Shown here piece after piece: positions 18,676 through 27,092 of a DNA stretch of 64,000 nt (within the stretch, counting starts at the first letter, position 1; each line of letters opens with the position of its first letter). A program made the translations under genes and the position numbers. The notes under the pieces were generated by a model that did not search any database, was not told the origin of the DNA, and saw nothing but the letters and a program-made list of their open reading frames with translations. The stretch comes from Chitinophagales bacterium (GTDB lineage Bacteria; Bacteroidota; Bacteroidia; Chitinophagales; Chitinophagaceae): positions 2,852,001-2,916,000 of the forward strand of contig JAFLBJ010000001.1 of NCBI GenBank assembly GCA_017303415.1, written 5' to 3'.

Positions 18676-19092
18676 ATATATACTGGTGTCAAAACCAAGA
18701 ATTGTAAATATAGCTGAAAATGAAATTTGAGTTTTTCCACTGTTATACTCAATATGTGGATCTCATCATATTTTAAATAATAGCTAAATATTAAAATCCA
18801 TAACCAAATCTCTCAAAATTTCTTACATTTAAGAGGCCTTATCCAGATCCTGCAAAACCCCACCATCCATCCCCGTAACTATTGATTTAGAATACATTAA
18901 AAACTCGGCCTGTGACTGAGGTGCACGAAGTGCGCAATTTTAAGAAAGGGAGTCTGAACCAAACATTTTCCATAATTGAAAACAATCTGTGCCCGATTGT
19001 TACAATAGGAAATACAACAATCCAACCAGCAACCGAGTGAGGATTAATTGATTAATTTTTTCAATTTTGCAGCCAATTACATAAATCGATGC
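18676..19092. other. AT-rich gap at the left edge of the accessory region
   Basis: About 420 bp without a convincing gene. The potassium channel promoter must lie at its left end (reading left). The right end, just before GTTGGGC at 19093, would be the upstream partner of the first cassette (an attI or eroded attC). I see no clear partner hairpin there, and no integrase gene. Confidence 0.5.
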
Positions 19093-19093
19093 G

Positions 19094-19919
19094 TTGGGCG
19101 TAACCTTATGTGGAAAGAGTATTATAATTTAAATAAGCATAAGCCTTTAAAACCTCTTATCATAATTTGGGCGACCTTTTTGTTGTTTATTACAATATTG
19201 TCACAAGTACTTCCAGCAAGAGGGGACAAAGTATCCATTTCGACCGGATTTTTATTTGGACTTATTTTTTCAACTTTCATTGTTGTCTTTTCTATAACAT
19301 TTGCGTTTTTATTGGGACTTTATAACTTTAGACGCAAAAGAATAAGATTTAACAAGAAAAATCTTAAAAGCTTTTTCGATCAGTCAAATTTTAAGAATTC
19401 CTATATATATCAAGAGACAAAACTTAGGTTTACCGAGGAGGTTAAGTTTGGGGTAATAAATGATATTCCTGTAATAGCTGACATAATAGTTGGCGACTCT
19501 AAATTTGTCCGATTTCAATTCTTAGTCGACTCCGAGCCTATTCCTAAAAAGAGATTCAAAGAACTGACAGAAGAATTTAAAGATCATAACGCCTTTTTTG
19601 ACATTGGCTACATATTTAAAAAAATATCCAGAGAAAGTTCTGCAAGCAAAATTGAAACCGAACTTAAAAGCTTTTCAATATTTTTACTTTCTGAAAACTT
19701 TAAGCCTCTTGAAGATAAGTAAAGGCTACGCCCAACATCCGGCTCGGCAGCAAGGCTGGCTGGACGAATAAGCAATCATCTTCAAATCGCTATTAGGCTT
19801 TGGTTCCGGCTGGACGGAATTCTGTTCGGCTTCAGTACAAAATATCATCAAATAACAACCATCGGCTGAGGTTCCGGCAGACAGATACGCTGACCAACAC
19901 CCTGCGCCAAGCCGCCACG
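19094..19919 (+). mobile_element. integron-like gene cassette 1 (membrane protein)
   Basis: The cassette starts inside GTTGGGCG (19093-19100). Its downstream attC-like site begins with the exact complement, CGCCCAAC (19729-19736). That is what the integron rule predicts, because the R'' box pairs with the cassette's own first bases. It carries one ORF reading towards the attC, starting 15 bp after the core, which is normal cassette design. It ends at the G of GTTATGG (19919). Confidence 0.72.
19108..19722 (+). CDS. membrane protein of unknown function carried by cassette 1
   Basis: 204 residues from ATG 19108. The open frame extends upstream to 19048, but that would cross the cassette junction at 19093/19094, so the inner ATG is chosen. 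Two hydrophobic segments lie near the N-terminus (about 15-35 and 47-72). A soluble, lysine-rich C-terminal domain follows (about 80-204; RRKRIRFNKKNL, ITFAFLLGLYNF just before it). No family recognised. It is AT-rich compared with core genes, as expected for a captured cassette gene. It has no visible partner and may be a cassette-borne small membrane effector, but no function can be assigned. Confidence 0.7.
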   Translation: MWKEYYNLNKHKPLKPLIIIWATFLLFITILSQVLPARGDKVSISTGFLFGLIFSTFIVVFSITFAFLLGLYNFRRKRIRFNKKNLKSFFDQSNFKNSYIYQETKLRFTEEVKFGVINDIPVIADIIVGDSKFVRFQFLVDSEPIPKKRFKELTEEFKDHNAFFDIGYIFKKISRESSASKIETELKSFSIFLLSENFKPLEDK

Positions 19920-19925
19920 TTATGG
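19730..19925 (+). other. attC-like recombination site of cassette 1
   Basis: The left core GCCCAAC (19730-19736) is followed by CCGGCTCGGCAGCAAGG. At the right end the complementary arm CCTGCGCCAAGCCGCCAC (19901-19918) leads into the core GTTATGG (19919-19925). The arms pair with a few unpaired bases, the hallmark of attC extrahelical positions. At about 196 bp it is longer than most attC sites (commonly about 57-141 bp). Its right arm is shared with the second site at 20691-20707. Confidence 0.68.
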
Positions 19926-19943
19926 GCAATCAGGAACAAACAC

Positions 19944-19951
19944 TATCTTTG
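19944..19951 (+). promoter_or_regulatory. TATCTTTG -7 box for the toxin-antitoxin pair
   Basis: TATCTTTG matches TAnnTTTG and ends 5 bp before the mntA ATG at 19957, so the transcript would be leaderless or nearly so. The promoter lies inside the cassette, so the pair could be expressed wherever the cassette inserts. Confidence 0.6.
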
Positions 19952-19956
19952 TATTA

Positions 19957-20250
19957 ATGACCAATCTAGTTATCATAAAGGAGCAGTTACAACGAGTCAA
20001 ACCCGAACTTGTTAACAAATTTCATGTCAAAACAATTGGACTCTTTGGGTCTATAGTACGAGACGACTTCTCCCCATCAAAAAGTGATGTGGATATCATA
20101 GTTGAGTTCTCGCAACCAATTGGGATTGAATTTGTTGACTTGGCGGACTACTTGGAATCCCAAATACAGCGAAAGGTTGACCTGGTTTCAAAAAATGGGG
20201 TCAAGAAACCCTTTTTCCGAGCAATAGAAAGGGAAATTGTTTATGTCTAA
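19957..20250 (+). CDS. mntA: MntA-type nucleotidyltransferase antitoxin
   Basis: 97 residues of the minimal nucleotidyltransferase (MNT) family. The GLFGSIVRDDFSPSKSDVDI stretch (28-47) has the GS..R and S-D-V-D (43-46) pattern that coordinates metal-ATP. In characterised MntA-HepT systems this protein neutralises HepT by adding AMP units to a tyrosine beside the HEPN active site. Its 3' end overlaps the toxin gene by 8 bp, so the two are translationally coupled. It is cytoplasmic and lies in integron-like cassette 2. Confidence 0.92.
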   Translation: MTNLVIIKEQLQRVKPELVNKFHVKTIGLFGSIVRDDFSPSKSDVDIIVEFSQPIGIEFVDLADYLESQIQRKVDLVSKNGVKKPFFRAIEREIVYV

Positions 20251-20572
20251 GCGGAATGCACAGCTATTAATTGGAGACATGATCGATAGTTCGCAAAAGA
20301 TATTGTCGTATACGGCTGGACTCACCTATGACCAATTCCTGTCAGACGCAAAGACCTTGGATGCCGTAATCAGAAATTTTGAAATAATTGGAGAAGCAGC
20401 AAACCGACTACCTGAAGACTTTAAAGATGACCATCCCGATATAGAATGGCATAGAATAAGAGGCTTTAGAAACAGAATAGTCCACGACTACTCTGGCATT
20501 GACTATGCCATTGTTTGGCACATCAAAGAAACTTTTTTACCTAAAACTCTTCAACAGTTACTAGAACTATAA
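20243..20572 (+). CDS. hepT: HepT-type HEPN toxin (DUF86)
   Basis: 109 residues from ATG 20243 (an upstream TTG at 20237 is less likely). The HEPN ribonuclease motif R-X4-H-X-Y is present as RNRIVHDY (76-83), including the Y83 that MntA would AMPylate. The upstream EIIGEAANRLP segment is typical of DUF86/HepT. It would cleave RNA when free of antitoxin. It ends 14 bp before the attC-like R'' box, so the pair fills the cassette completely. Confidence 0.92.
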   Translation: MSKRNAQLLIGDMIDSSQKILSYTAGLTYDQFLSDAKTLDAVIRNFEIIGEAANRLPEDFKDDHPDIEWHRIRGFRNRIVHDYSGIDYAIVWHIKETFLPKTLQQLLEL

Positions 20573-20586
20573 ACCTAATTGACTGC

Positions 20587-20714
20587 CCATAACAGGGCGG
20601 TTTGGTGCAAGCCTAAAACCGTGCTGGCTCGGCCCCTGGTAAAAACTCTTTGTAGTGAGACTGCGCTGGAAATAACCTTAAAACAACGGCCTGCGCCAAG
20701 CCGCCACGTTGTAT
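20587..20714 (+). other. attC-like recombination site of cassette 2
   Basis: R'' CCATAAC (20587-20593) is followed by AGGGCGGTTTGGTGCAAG. The complementary right arm CTGCGCCAAGCCGCCAC (20691-20707) leads to R' GTTGTAT (20708-20714). The arms pair along about 17 positions with few mismatches. At 128 bp it is in the usual attC size range. The right arm is nearly identical to that of the first site, as expected of a resident cassette array. Confidence 0.75.
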
Positions 20715-20811
20715 GTCACCTCAAACAGCAGCCCACTCAGAATGAAATCATCGTCTATGATTCCTTCTATTTTTTTACTTTTTATGACCCTAAAAATTGA
20801 AAGAAGTTTGA

Positions 20812-22047
20812 TTAGTAAAAGTATTGCACTTTGTAAGCAATCACCTGGTTTGTTCTAAATGAAGGGACATACAGCGTTTTTGTTTTGCTGTTAAAACTAA
20901 TATCGTTGGACATGATTCCATTTGCACGTGTATCTAACAAAATCTGTTTTGTTCCATCTGTTTTAACATGGTAAAGGATGCCCCGATAGTTACTGATGAC
21001 AAACTCATTTTCGGCAAGCATCACAATACCGTCAAGGCCACTTTCAAAATCGTCCGCAATGGTGGTGACTGATTTACTGACATCCACTTTTAAAAAACTG
21101 GTTGAAGTGAGAACAAACAAGTCCGTACCAACCGTCAACAAACCGTTTGCACCGGACATGCTTTCGAGGTAAAGGGCAGGCTTGTTGCCTTCTATCCGGT
21201 ACACCTTACCTGCACGGGTATCGGTTACGTAAATTGTTCCTTTTGAATCTATTGCCAGGTCGTTCAACATTACAGCTCCTTCTACCGGAATTCGTTTTAC
21301 CACCATTGCAGTTTTAGGGTCAACAACAGCCACAGCTGTTGTTTCGGCTGTATAAAAAAACCCGTTGTACAAAGCCGAGCCTTTATTGGATAAGAGCCCG
21401 GTTACCCAATCCTTCTGTATAATCTTTCCGGAGGTATCCAAAAGGACGATGGCACCCGCATTCATGCTGGAAGCATACAAGGTGTTTGATGTCGAATCAT
21501 AAAGAACAGACTCCGGTCCTTTCAGGCTAAGCGAATCGGACTCCCAAACCTTTTCCAGCGTCATCTTTTTCGTTATCCGGAGCGGTCGTATAAGCCTGGA
21601 AAAAGTAAGTGACCCCATTTTCCAGCCACTTTTTTCCTTCAGGTACACTTCTGTAACCAGAAACGGATTGGCCACTTCATTCCCGCCCACCACGGCCACC
21701 AGGTCGATGTCGTTTAGCAAAATTGCCGTGTTGCCAATTATATTCACAGTCACTGAATAAACCTGAGCTTTCTTGTACCAAATAGTACCGCTTTTGATAA
21801 CCTCTAATTCCTGGTCTTTTCCCCAGCTTCCACCCATGTGTACGAACATGGATTTTTCATGAAACAAGGCCGATAGGGGTTCCATATTCTTATTGGCCAT
21901 CCAATTCCACTTGGCATTTGACAGCTTGATGAGTTCCTGTTCTGACCTGCTGTATTTCTCCTTTGAAACGCTGTCACCTGCTGATTGTGCAAAGGCGGAT
22001 GGTTTACCGGCCAGTAAAAGAAAAAGCCCAATGAGAGGTAATTTCAT
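20812..22047 (-). CDS. exported protein: SnoaL/NTF2-like domain fused to an SMP-30/NHL-type propeller
   Basis: 411 residues with a signal peptide (cut near AFAQS, about residue 20). Residues about 35-150 look like a DUF4440/SnoaL-like cone domain (KWNWMANKNMEPLSALFHEKSMFVHMGG, VNIIGNTAILLNDIDL). Residues about 165-411 form repeated blades (YDSTSNTLYASSMNAGAI, DLAIDSKGTIYVTDTRAGKVYRI, SNDISFNSKTKTLYVPSF), like an SMP-30/gluconolactonase or NHL propeller. I know the two parts separately; the fusion is uncommon. The likely role is periplasmic, substrate unknown. It lies 39 bp downstream of the aldo/keto reductase gene, probably in one operon under the divergent AraC regulator. Confidence 0.8.
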   Translation of the reverse strand: MKLPLIGLFLLLAGKPSAFAQSAGDSVSKEKYSRSEQELIKLSNAKWNWMANKNMEPLSALFHEKSMFVHMGGSWGKDQELEVIKSGTIWYKKAQVYSVTVNIIGNTAILLNDIDLVAVVGGNEVANPFLVTEVYLKEKSGWKMGSLTFSRLIRPLRITKKMTLEKVWESDSLSLKGPESVLYDSTSNTLYASSMNAGAIVLLDTSGKIIQKDWVTGLLSNKGSALYNGFFYTAETTAVAVVDPKTAMVVKRIPVEGAVMLNDLAIDSKGTIYVTDTRAGKVYRIEGNKPALYLESMSGANGLLTVGTDLFVLTSTSFLKVDVSKSVTTIADDFESGLDGIVMLAENEFVISNYRGILYHVKTDGTKQILLDTRANGIMSNDISFNSKTKTLYVPSFRTNQVIAYKVQYFY

Positions 22048-22086
22048 ATGTATCGCTTCTTTTCGTTTTAAAATCGCTCTTTCCAG

Positions 22087-23250
22087 TTATTTTTTTATGG
22101 GTGCTTCCACGCCGGAGAAAGCCAATATCGCATCCGGCAGACGCTGCCCCTTGATTTCAATGTCTCTGACTGCTGCGTTTAAAACTGTCAATTCTTCGTC
22201 CGTAAATTTTATGGTGTGTGCACGACTGTTCTGTTTCATGTGCGTCATGCTGGTTGTTCCGGGTATGGGAACAATCCAAGGCTTTTGAGCCATTAACCAG
22301 GCAAGGGCAATCTGTGCCGGAGCAGCACCTTTGCGCTCCGCCCAGGTCTTTATCAAGTCCACCAGCTTTAAATTCTGCGGTAAATTTTCCGGTGCGTACC
22401 TCGTGGTGCCTGCCCGTATGTCACCAGGAGCAAATCTCGTGTTGGCATCTATCCAACCAGTCAGCAATTGGCAAGCGAGCGGCCACCAGGGAACAAAGCC
22501 AATGCCTAACTCTTCGCACAGCGGTATCACCTCCTTCTCAGGCTCCCGCCATATCATCGAGTATTCGTTTTGTATAGCGGTTAGTGGCAGTGTAGCATGA
22601 GCCCTCCGTATTGTTTGCAGTCCCGGCTCGGATAACCCCCAATGAAGTACCTTGCCTGCATCCATCAGGTCTTTAACTGCGCCAGCAACATCCTCAATGG
22701 GCACATCTGGGTCTACCCGGTGCTGGTACACCAAATCAATACGGTCGGTACGGAGCCGTTTGAGTGAACCCTCAACCGCAAGCCTGATATGCTCCGGCTT
22801 GCTATTGTGCCCAGGAAGCCGCCTGCCGGTTTCGAGGTCAATGTTCCAGCCAAATTTGGAAGTAATCACCACTTTGTTCCGAAAAGATTGAATGGCCTCA
22901 CCCAGTATCCGTTCATTTTCGTGCGGGCCGTAGGCTTCTGCACAATCAAAAAATGTGACGCCCTGGTCATAAGCAGCCCGTAGAATTTCAATCATTTCAG
23001 GACGATAAGGCACTTGTGTGTGGAATTGTCGATGCATATTCTGAACACCCATTCCAATGCTTGACACTTCGAGCTTCCCCAGCTTACGCTTGTCAAAAAG
23101 CTTGGCCGGTTGATTGCCGGAAATATTAGTTTGGCTGTTTGTCTGCACAGAACAAGCGGTAGGCATCAAGGCCCCACCTGCAAGTACTAAACTTGTTTTA
23201 AAAAGGTCACGGCGGCTGAAGCCTGTTTCTTTTTTATTTACATTATCCAT
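22087..23250 (-). CDS. aldo/keto reductase with Tat-type signal
   Basis: 387 residues. The N-terminus has a twin-arginine signal (SRRDLFKTSLVLAGGALMPTAC); the cysteine suggests a lipoprotein or cleavage near residue 33. The aldo/keto reductase barrel has the catalytic tetrad: Asp and Tyr in FFDCAEAYGPHENE, Lys in VVITSKFGW, and His in DLVYQHRVD. The C-terminal region (VPIPGTTSMTHMKQN) binds NADPH. It would reduce a carbonyl, probably exported folded by Tat. Its start faces the AraC-type regulator across 194 bp, and the propeller protein lies downstream. The substrate is unknown. Confidence 0.92.
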   Translation of the reverse strand: MDNVNKKETGFSRRDLFKTSLVLAGGALMPTACSVQTNSQTNISGNQPAKLFDKRKLGKLEVSSIGMGVQNMHRQFHTQVPYRPEMIEILRAAYDQGVTFFDCAEAYGPHENERILGEAIQSFRNKVVITSKFGWNIDLETGRRLPGHNSKPEHIRLAVEGSLKRLRTDRIDLVYQHRVDPDVPIEDVAGAVKDLMDAGKVLHWGLSEPGLQTIRRAHATLPLTAIQNEYSMIWREPEKEVIPLCEELGIGFVPWWPLACQLLTGWIDANTRFAPGDIRAGTTRYAPENLPQNLKLVDLIKTWAERKGAAPAQIALAWLMAQKPWIVPIPGTTSMTHMKQNSRAHTIKFTDEELTVLNAAVRDIEIKGQRLPDAILAFSGVEAPIKK

Positions 23251-23311
23251 ATATGTTTCTTAGGGAGATTTAGGATAGAAAAGTTCAATCAATAGCCTAA
23301 TGGCTTATACG

Positions 23312-23431
23312 CAAAGGTTACCATAATTATCTGAAGAACTTGTATACAGATTACGGTTTTGCATACCATTTTCGCTGATTGGGGAATGCCTATCAATGAG
23401 AAACTCAGGAAAACAGTAGCTTTAACCTTTG
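23312..23431. promoter_or_regulatory. divergent promoter region with paired TAACCTTTG words
   Basis: The gap between the reductase and the AraC gene carries TAACCTTTG on the plus strand (23423-23431) and the same word on the minus strand (23320-23312), each near its own gene. They resemble the TAnnTTTG -7 box with one extra base, or could be an operator for the AraC protein. Confidence 0.4.
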
Positions 23432-23444
23432 AAATTGGAGTTTT

Positions 23445-24341
23445 ATGGAAAAAATAAGACGGTTCGAGATAATCACAGAATATAATATTTTCAACCAAAA
23501 AGAAACATTGCATCCGCTGGTGAGCGTTATTGATTTGTCGAAAGCGGCACCAAGGCAAGCTTCCAATATGTATTTTGGTTTTTACACCGTTTTCTTAAAA
23601 GATGTAAAATGTGGTGACCTGCGATACGGCCGGGCAATGTATGATTATCAGGAAGGGACAATGGTATTTATTGCTCCGGGGCAGGTTGTTACTGTTGACA
23701 GCCATGGCGAAACCTATCAACCCAAAGGGTATGCATTGGTTTTTCATCCCGATTTAATATATGGCACTTCTCTTGGCAGGAATATACAGGATTATACGTT
23801 CTTTTCCTATCAATCCAATGAAGCACTGCACTTGTCAGAGCGTGAAAGAAAAATTGTGTTAGATTGTTTTTCAAAAATAGAATACGAACTGGAGCATGCC
23901 GTTGACAAGCACAGCAAAAAGTTATTGGTGGATAACATTGAATTGTTACTTAACTATTGTACCCGTTTTTACGACAGACAATTTATTACCCGCGACAAAG
24001 TACATCAGGGAATTTTAGAGAAATTTGAGACCTTACTTAATGGCTATTTTCAGAGCGACAAACCACAAACTACAGGCTTACCTTCAGTAGCCGACTGTGC
24101 AAAGGAAATGAATTTATCAGCCGGATATTTTGGCGACCTTATTAAAAAAGAAACGGGACAATCAGCGCAAGAATACATTAAAGCCAAAGTAATTACTGTT
24201 GCTAAAGAACGAATTTTTAATGTTAACAGATCTATAAGCGAAGTAGCATATGAATTAGGTTTTAAGTATCCGCAACATTTTACAAGACTTTTCAAACAAA
24301 AAACAGGAATGACGCCAAACGAATTTAGAGCACAGAATTAA
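23445..24341 (+). CDS. AraC family transcriptional regulator
   Basis: 298 residues. The N-terminal 190 residues look like a cupin-type sensing domain (MVFIAPGQVVTVDSHGETYQPKGYALVFHP). The C-terminal 100 residues are a double helix-turn-helix with AGYFGDLIKKETGQSAQEYI and the second helix unit ISEVAYELGFKYPQHFTRLF, followed by KQKTGMTPNEFR, a standard AraC ending. It is divergent from the reductase/propeller operon and is the obvious candidate regulator of it. The effector is not predictable. Confidence 0.94.
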   Translation: MEKIRRFEIITEYNIFNQKETLHPLVSVIDLSKAAPRQASNMYFGFYTVFLKDVKCGDLRYGRAMYDYQEGTMVFIAPGQVVTVDSHGETYQPKGYALVFHPDLIYGTSLGRNIQDYTFFSYQSNEALHLSERERKIVLDCFSKIEYELEHAVDKHSKKLLVDNIELLLNYCTRFYDRQFITRDKVHQGILEKFETLLNGYFQSDKPQTTGLPSVADCAKEMNLSAGYFGDLIKKETGQSAQEYIKAKVITVAKERIFNVNRSISEVAYELGFKYPQHFTRLFKQKTGMTPNEFRAQN

Positions 24342-24443
24342 TTAGCCGCCGCACCAAGTCGGACACATTTAATCCATTCAAATTCCCAAGATAAAAAGCG
24401 AACATACAACCGGAGATATCCTAAAATAAATTTTTTAAAGTTT

Positions 24444-24800
24444 ATGAAAATGATCCCGCTTTTTCGCTGTACCAGCATGAAGAAAGCTATAGCCTTCTAT
24501 ACTGAAACCCTGGATTTTGAACTATCCGCAGAAAGTACACCAGATGATGTCGTTGTTGTTCTATCAAATGGGAACGCTGAACTCATGCTGTCAACAATCG
24601 ACGGGTTATCTGGTAATGTGACCAATATAGTTGTAGAAAATATCGACTCGCTTTTCCAAAAATATATTCAAAGAGGTCTGGATATCTCAACTAAGTCAGA
24701 ATCACCAATTCATCAGGGGCCATTAAACCAGACCTGGGGAACCAGGGAATTTTATGTAACAGACCCTGACTGCAACACACTAAGATTTCAGCAGAGATAG
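24444..24800 (+). CDS. VOC (glyoxalase/bleomycin-resistance) family protein
   Basis: 118 residues, typical of a single VOC module pair. It begins MIPLFRCTSMKKAIAFYTETLDF and ends EFYVTDPDCNTLRF, the usual beta-alpha-beta-beta-beta boundaries with a metal-ligand Glu replaced or shifted. The substrate is unknown; the family includes antibiotic-binding and isomerase proteins. Being a small single-gene unit followed by a degenerate attC-like half site (24844-24864), it may be an old cassette gene. Confidence 0.88.
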   Translation: MKMIPLFRCTSMKKAIAFYTETLDFELSAESTPDDVVVVLSNGNAELMLSTIDGLSGNVTNIVVENIDSLFQKYIQRGLDISTKSESPIHQGPLNQTWGTREFYVTDPDCNTLRFQQR

Positions 24801-24843
24801 TGGCAAATTTAGTTTTAACACAAGTAGTTTGCTTGACACTTTC

Positions 24844-24864
24844 GCATAACATTGGGTTTGGCAG
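24844..24864 (+). other. degenerate attC-like left half site
   Basis: GCATAAC (24844-24850) followed by ATTGGGTTTGGCAG resembles the left half of the attC-like site at 20587 (CATAACAGGGCGGTTTGG). No matching right half or complementary cassette start was found, so it may be a decayed site or chance. Confidence 0.25.
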
Positions 24865-24956
24865 AAAAGCAGAATACAAAGAAGAAGGCAGCAATTAAGA
24901 AATTCGCAAGAACTGTTACTAAATAAATATAAAACTGATTCTAAAAGATAAATCAT

Positions 24957-25877
24957 ATGAGACGTTCTATTTTAATCATTCTAATCATTTGCTTATTTAC
25001 TTCTATCCGGGCTCAAGAAGAAATTAAGCTAAGGTCTGGTAATATAGAAATGTATGGAACTATAATTACCCCCGCAAAACAGACAAACAGAGCAATACTT
25101 ATTATTGTTGGCTCAGGTTCAACAGATAGAGATGGAAACACAAAACCTGTATATGTTAACAATTGCCTTAAAATGCTTGCAGAAGAATTATCGGTTTTAG
25201 GTTACTGTACATTAAGATATGATAAAAGAGGAGTGGGTAAGAGTAATTCCGACTCTCTGAAATCGGAAAATTTACGCTTTGAACAATATGTCACAGATGC
25301 GATTGAATGGATTAATTTTTTAAAGAAGAAATATGCTGATATTACTGTTATCGGCCATAGTCAGGGAGCGTTAGTAGGTATGATGGCTGTTCAAAAAACC
25401 AAAGTGAACAGATTCATATCTTTGGCGGGCTTGTCAGAAGATGCCTATACTACAGTCAAAAGACAATTATCAAACCAGCCAAAAGTTGTAAGGGATGCCG
25501 CATACCCAATACTTGACAGCCTGAAAAATGAAATAAAAGTAAATGAAGTGCCCGCCTATTTAAATAGTTTGTTCAACCCAAAAACGCAAGACTATTTTAT
25601 CTCATTCATGAGATATAACCCAAGGGTGGAAATAACTAAAATAAACTGCCCAATTTTAGTAATACAAGGTACCAGCGACTTACAAATAACAGTAGAAGGT
25701 GCAACTGAAATGAGCAATAATTCACAGAATTCTACATTGAAAATTATTGAAGGTATGAATCATGTGCTTAAAAAATCTTCAAATGATGTAAGTGAAAATA
25801 TGAGTACCTATAATAATGCAGCACTTCCGTTACACCCCGATTTAATTATGGCAATTAATCAATTCTTAGAAAAGTAG
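24957..25877 (+). CDS. secreted alpha/beta hydrolase
   Basis: 306 residues with a signal peptide (MRRSILIILIICLFTSIRAQ). The alpha/beta hydrolase core has oxyanion-region IIVGSGSTDRDGN, nucleophile elbow GHSQGALVG (Ser near residue 139), an acid in VIQGTSDLQ, and a final His in MNHVLKK, giving a complete Ser-Asp-His triad. It resembles periplasmic dienelactone-hydrolase or serine-aminopeptidase-like esterases; the substrate is unknown. It is AT-rich and rightward like its neighbours in the accessory region. Confidence 0.9.
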   Translation: MRRSILIILIICLFTSIRAQEEIKLRSGNIEMYGTIITPAKQTNRAILIIVGSGSTDRDGNTKPVYVNNCLKMLAEELSVLGYCTLRYDKRGVGKSNSDSLKSENLRFEQYVTDAIEWINFLKKKYADITVIGHSQGALVGMMAVQKTKVNRFISLAGLSEDAYTTVKRQLSNQPKVVRDAAYPILDSLKNEIKVNEVPAYLNSLFNPKTQDYFISFMRYNPRVEITKINCPILVIQGTSDLQITVEGATEMSNNSQNSTLKIIEGMNHVLKKSSNDVSENMSTYNNAALPLHPDLIMAINQFLEK

Positions 25878-26139
25878 TTTTTTTAAAGCATTGCAGACCC
25901 GGTACTCGAGGGAAACCTTTCCAACAAACAAAGAGCACAATATCTCCTTATGATTTGGTGGCTTTATATACCCCTGCAGAGGTGCAACGACGATTGTCAC
26001 CGAATCTCCCTTCAATCCAGATGCCCCAGTTTGCGATAGCCAGTGGCTACCCTGCTTTTTATTCCTTATTTTCCATTTCTTATTCCTTATTTTTACTCCC
26101 TTCCTCCAAAATATTTTAGACCAACCAAAACCAACGCAT
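25878..26139. repeat. gap with a 7-mer tandem (26059-26100)
   Basis: No gene seen. The right part reads as pyrimidine-rich heptamers (TTATTCC, TTATTTT, CCATTTC, TTATTCC, TTATTTT), matching the 7-bp rhythm seen at other loci in this window. The left part has no clear feature. Confidence 0.55.
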
Positions 26140-26928
26140 ATGTTTGAAAAACTTTCACACCTTCCCACCCCCTGGCAGATACTGACTGACCCGGCTTCCA
26201 TAATCGTCATTTCGATTTTCCTGGTATTACTGATCGCCGAAGCAACTGTGCCGGGACGAAAATTACCTACTATAAAATATTGGAAACTAAAAGGGATAAT
26301 AGCCTTTACTATTTATTTCTTTGTATCGTCCTACCTTCCACTTATCTGGAACGACTATTTAGCCGCCTACAAGATATTTGACCTTACCCAACTTGGTCAT
26401 TATTGGGGTGGTTTGATCGCCCTGTTTCTTTACGAACTTGGTGTCTACGTCTGGCATAGAGCCATGCATAAAAGTCATTTGTTGTGGCGTGTATTCCATC
26501 AAATGCATCACAGTGCAGAGCGAGTGGATACATATGGCGCTTTCTATTTTAGCTTAATGGACATGATTGGATTTACATTCTTAACAAGTCTTGCCATGGT
26601 TTGGATTGCCGGATTCACCCCACAGGCAACTATATACGCCATCTACGGTGCCACATTTCTGGCCGTTATTCAACACACCAATATTAAGACCCCCCAATGG
26701 ACAGGTTATATTTTCCAGCGACCAGAATCCCATTCTTTACACCACGAAAAAGGGGTTCACGCCTATAACTATTCCGACCTTCCGTTATTCGATATAATAT
26801 TCGGAACATTCCGCAATCCCAAAGAATTTGTAAAGGAAACAGGCTTTTACCCTGGGGCTTCATCCGAGATAGGGAAAATGCTATTATTTAAAGACATTAC
26901 TTCAGAGCCTGCCAAAAGGAAGGAATAA
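26140..26928 (+). CDS. sterol desaturase / fatty acid hydroxylase family membrane protein
   Basis: 262 residues with about four membrane segments. The three histidine clusters of the family are present: HRAMH (about 108-112), HQMHH (about 122-126), and HSLHH near 199, for a di-iron centre. These enzymes hydroxylate or desaturate lipids at the inner membrane. The substrate cannot be assigned; bacterial members act on fatty acyl chains, carotenoids or sterol-like lipids. Single gene with its own gap on each side. Confidence 0.92.
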   Translation: MFEKLSHLPTPWQILTDPASIIVISIFLVLLIAEATVPGRKLPTIKYWKLKGIIAFTIYFFVSSYLPLIWNDYLAAYKIFDLTQLGHYWGGLIALFLYELGVYVWHRAMHKSHLLWRVFHQMHHSAERVDTYGAFYFSLMDMIGFTFLTSLAMVWIAGFTPQATIYAIYGATFLAVIQHTNIKTPQWTGYIFQRPESHSLHHEKGVHAYNYSDLPLFDIIFGTFRNPKEFVKETGFYPGASSEIGKMLLFKDITSEPAKRKE

Positions 26929-27092
26929 TAAAACAGCAGCAACAAGATGCAAATGCCACTATGAACTTTATAGTCCTATGGCCTTTGAGGTCAGGCAAAC
27001 CAAATATTTAAATTTCTGGACAAACACAAAATCCGACTCCAGGAAATTTAATTTGGCATAATCGACCTAAATAAAGGCGAAAACTTTTATCA

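Larger units (their letters stand above)
19920..20708 (+). mobile_element. integron-like gene cassette 2 (MntA-HepT toxin-antitoxin)
   Basis: It begins at TTATGGGCA (19920 onward). Its attC-like site opens with TGCCCATAAC (20584-20593), complementary to the first ten bases from the junction G. It contains two overlapping genes reading towards the attC, plus its own TATCTTTG promoter box 25 bp after the start. Toxin-antitoxin cassettes are common in sedentary chromosomal integrons. No integrase is in view, so this resembles an attC cluster lacking an integrase. Confidence 0.75.

Noticed and set aside
19048-19107. Upstream extension of the cassette 1 gene
   Set aside because: It crosses the GTTGGGC junction, so it could not be part of a cassette-borne gene.
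24342-24400. Possible further attC parts (GCACCAAGTCGGACAC, ACATACAAC)
   Set aside because: Pieces resemble attC arms, but their order is wrong and no complementary cassette start is found.
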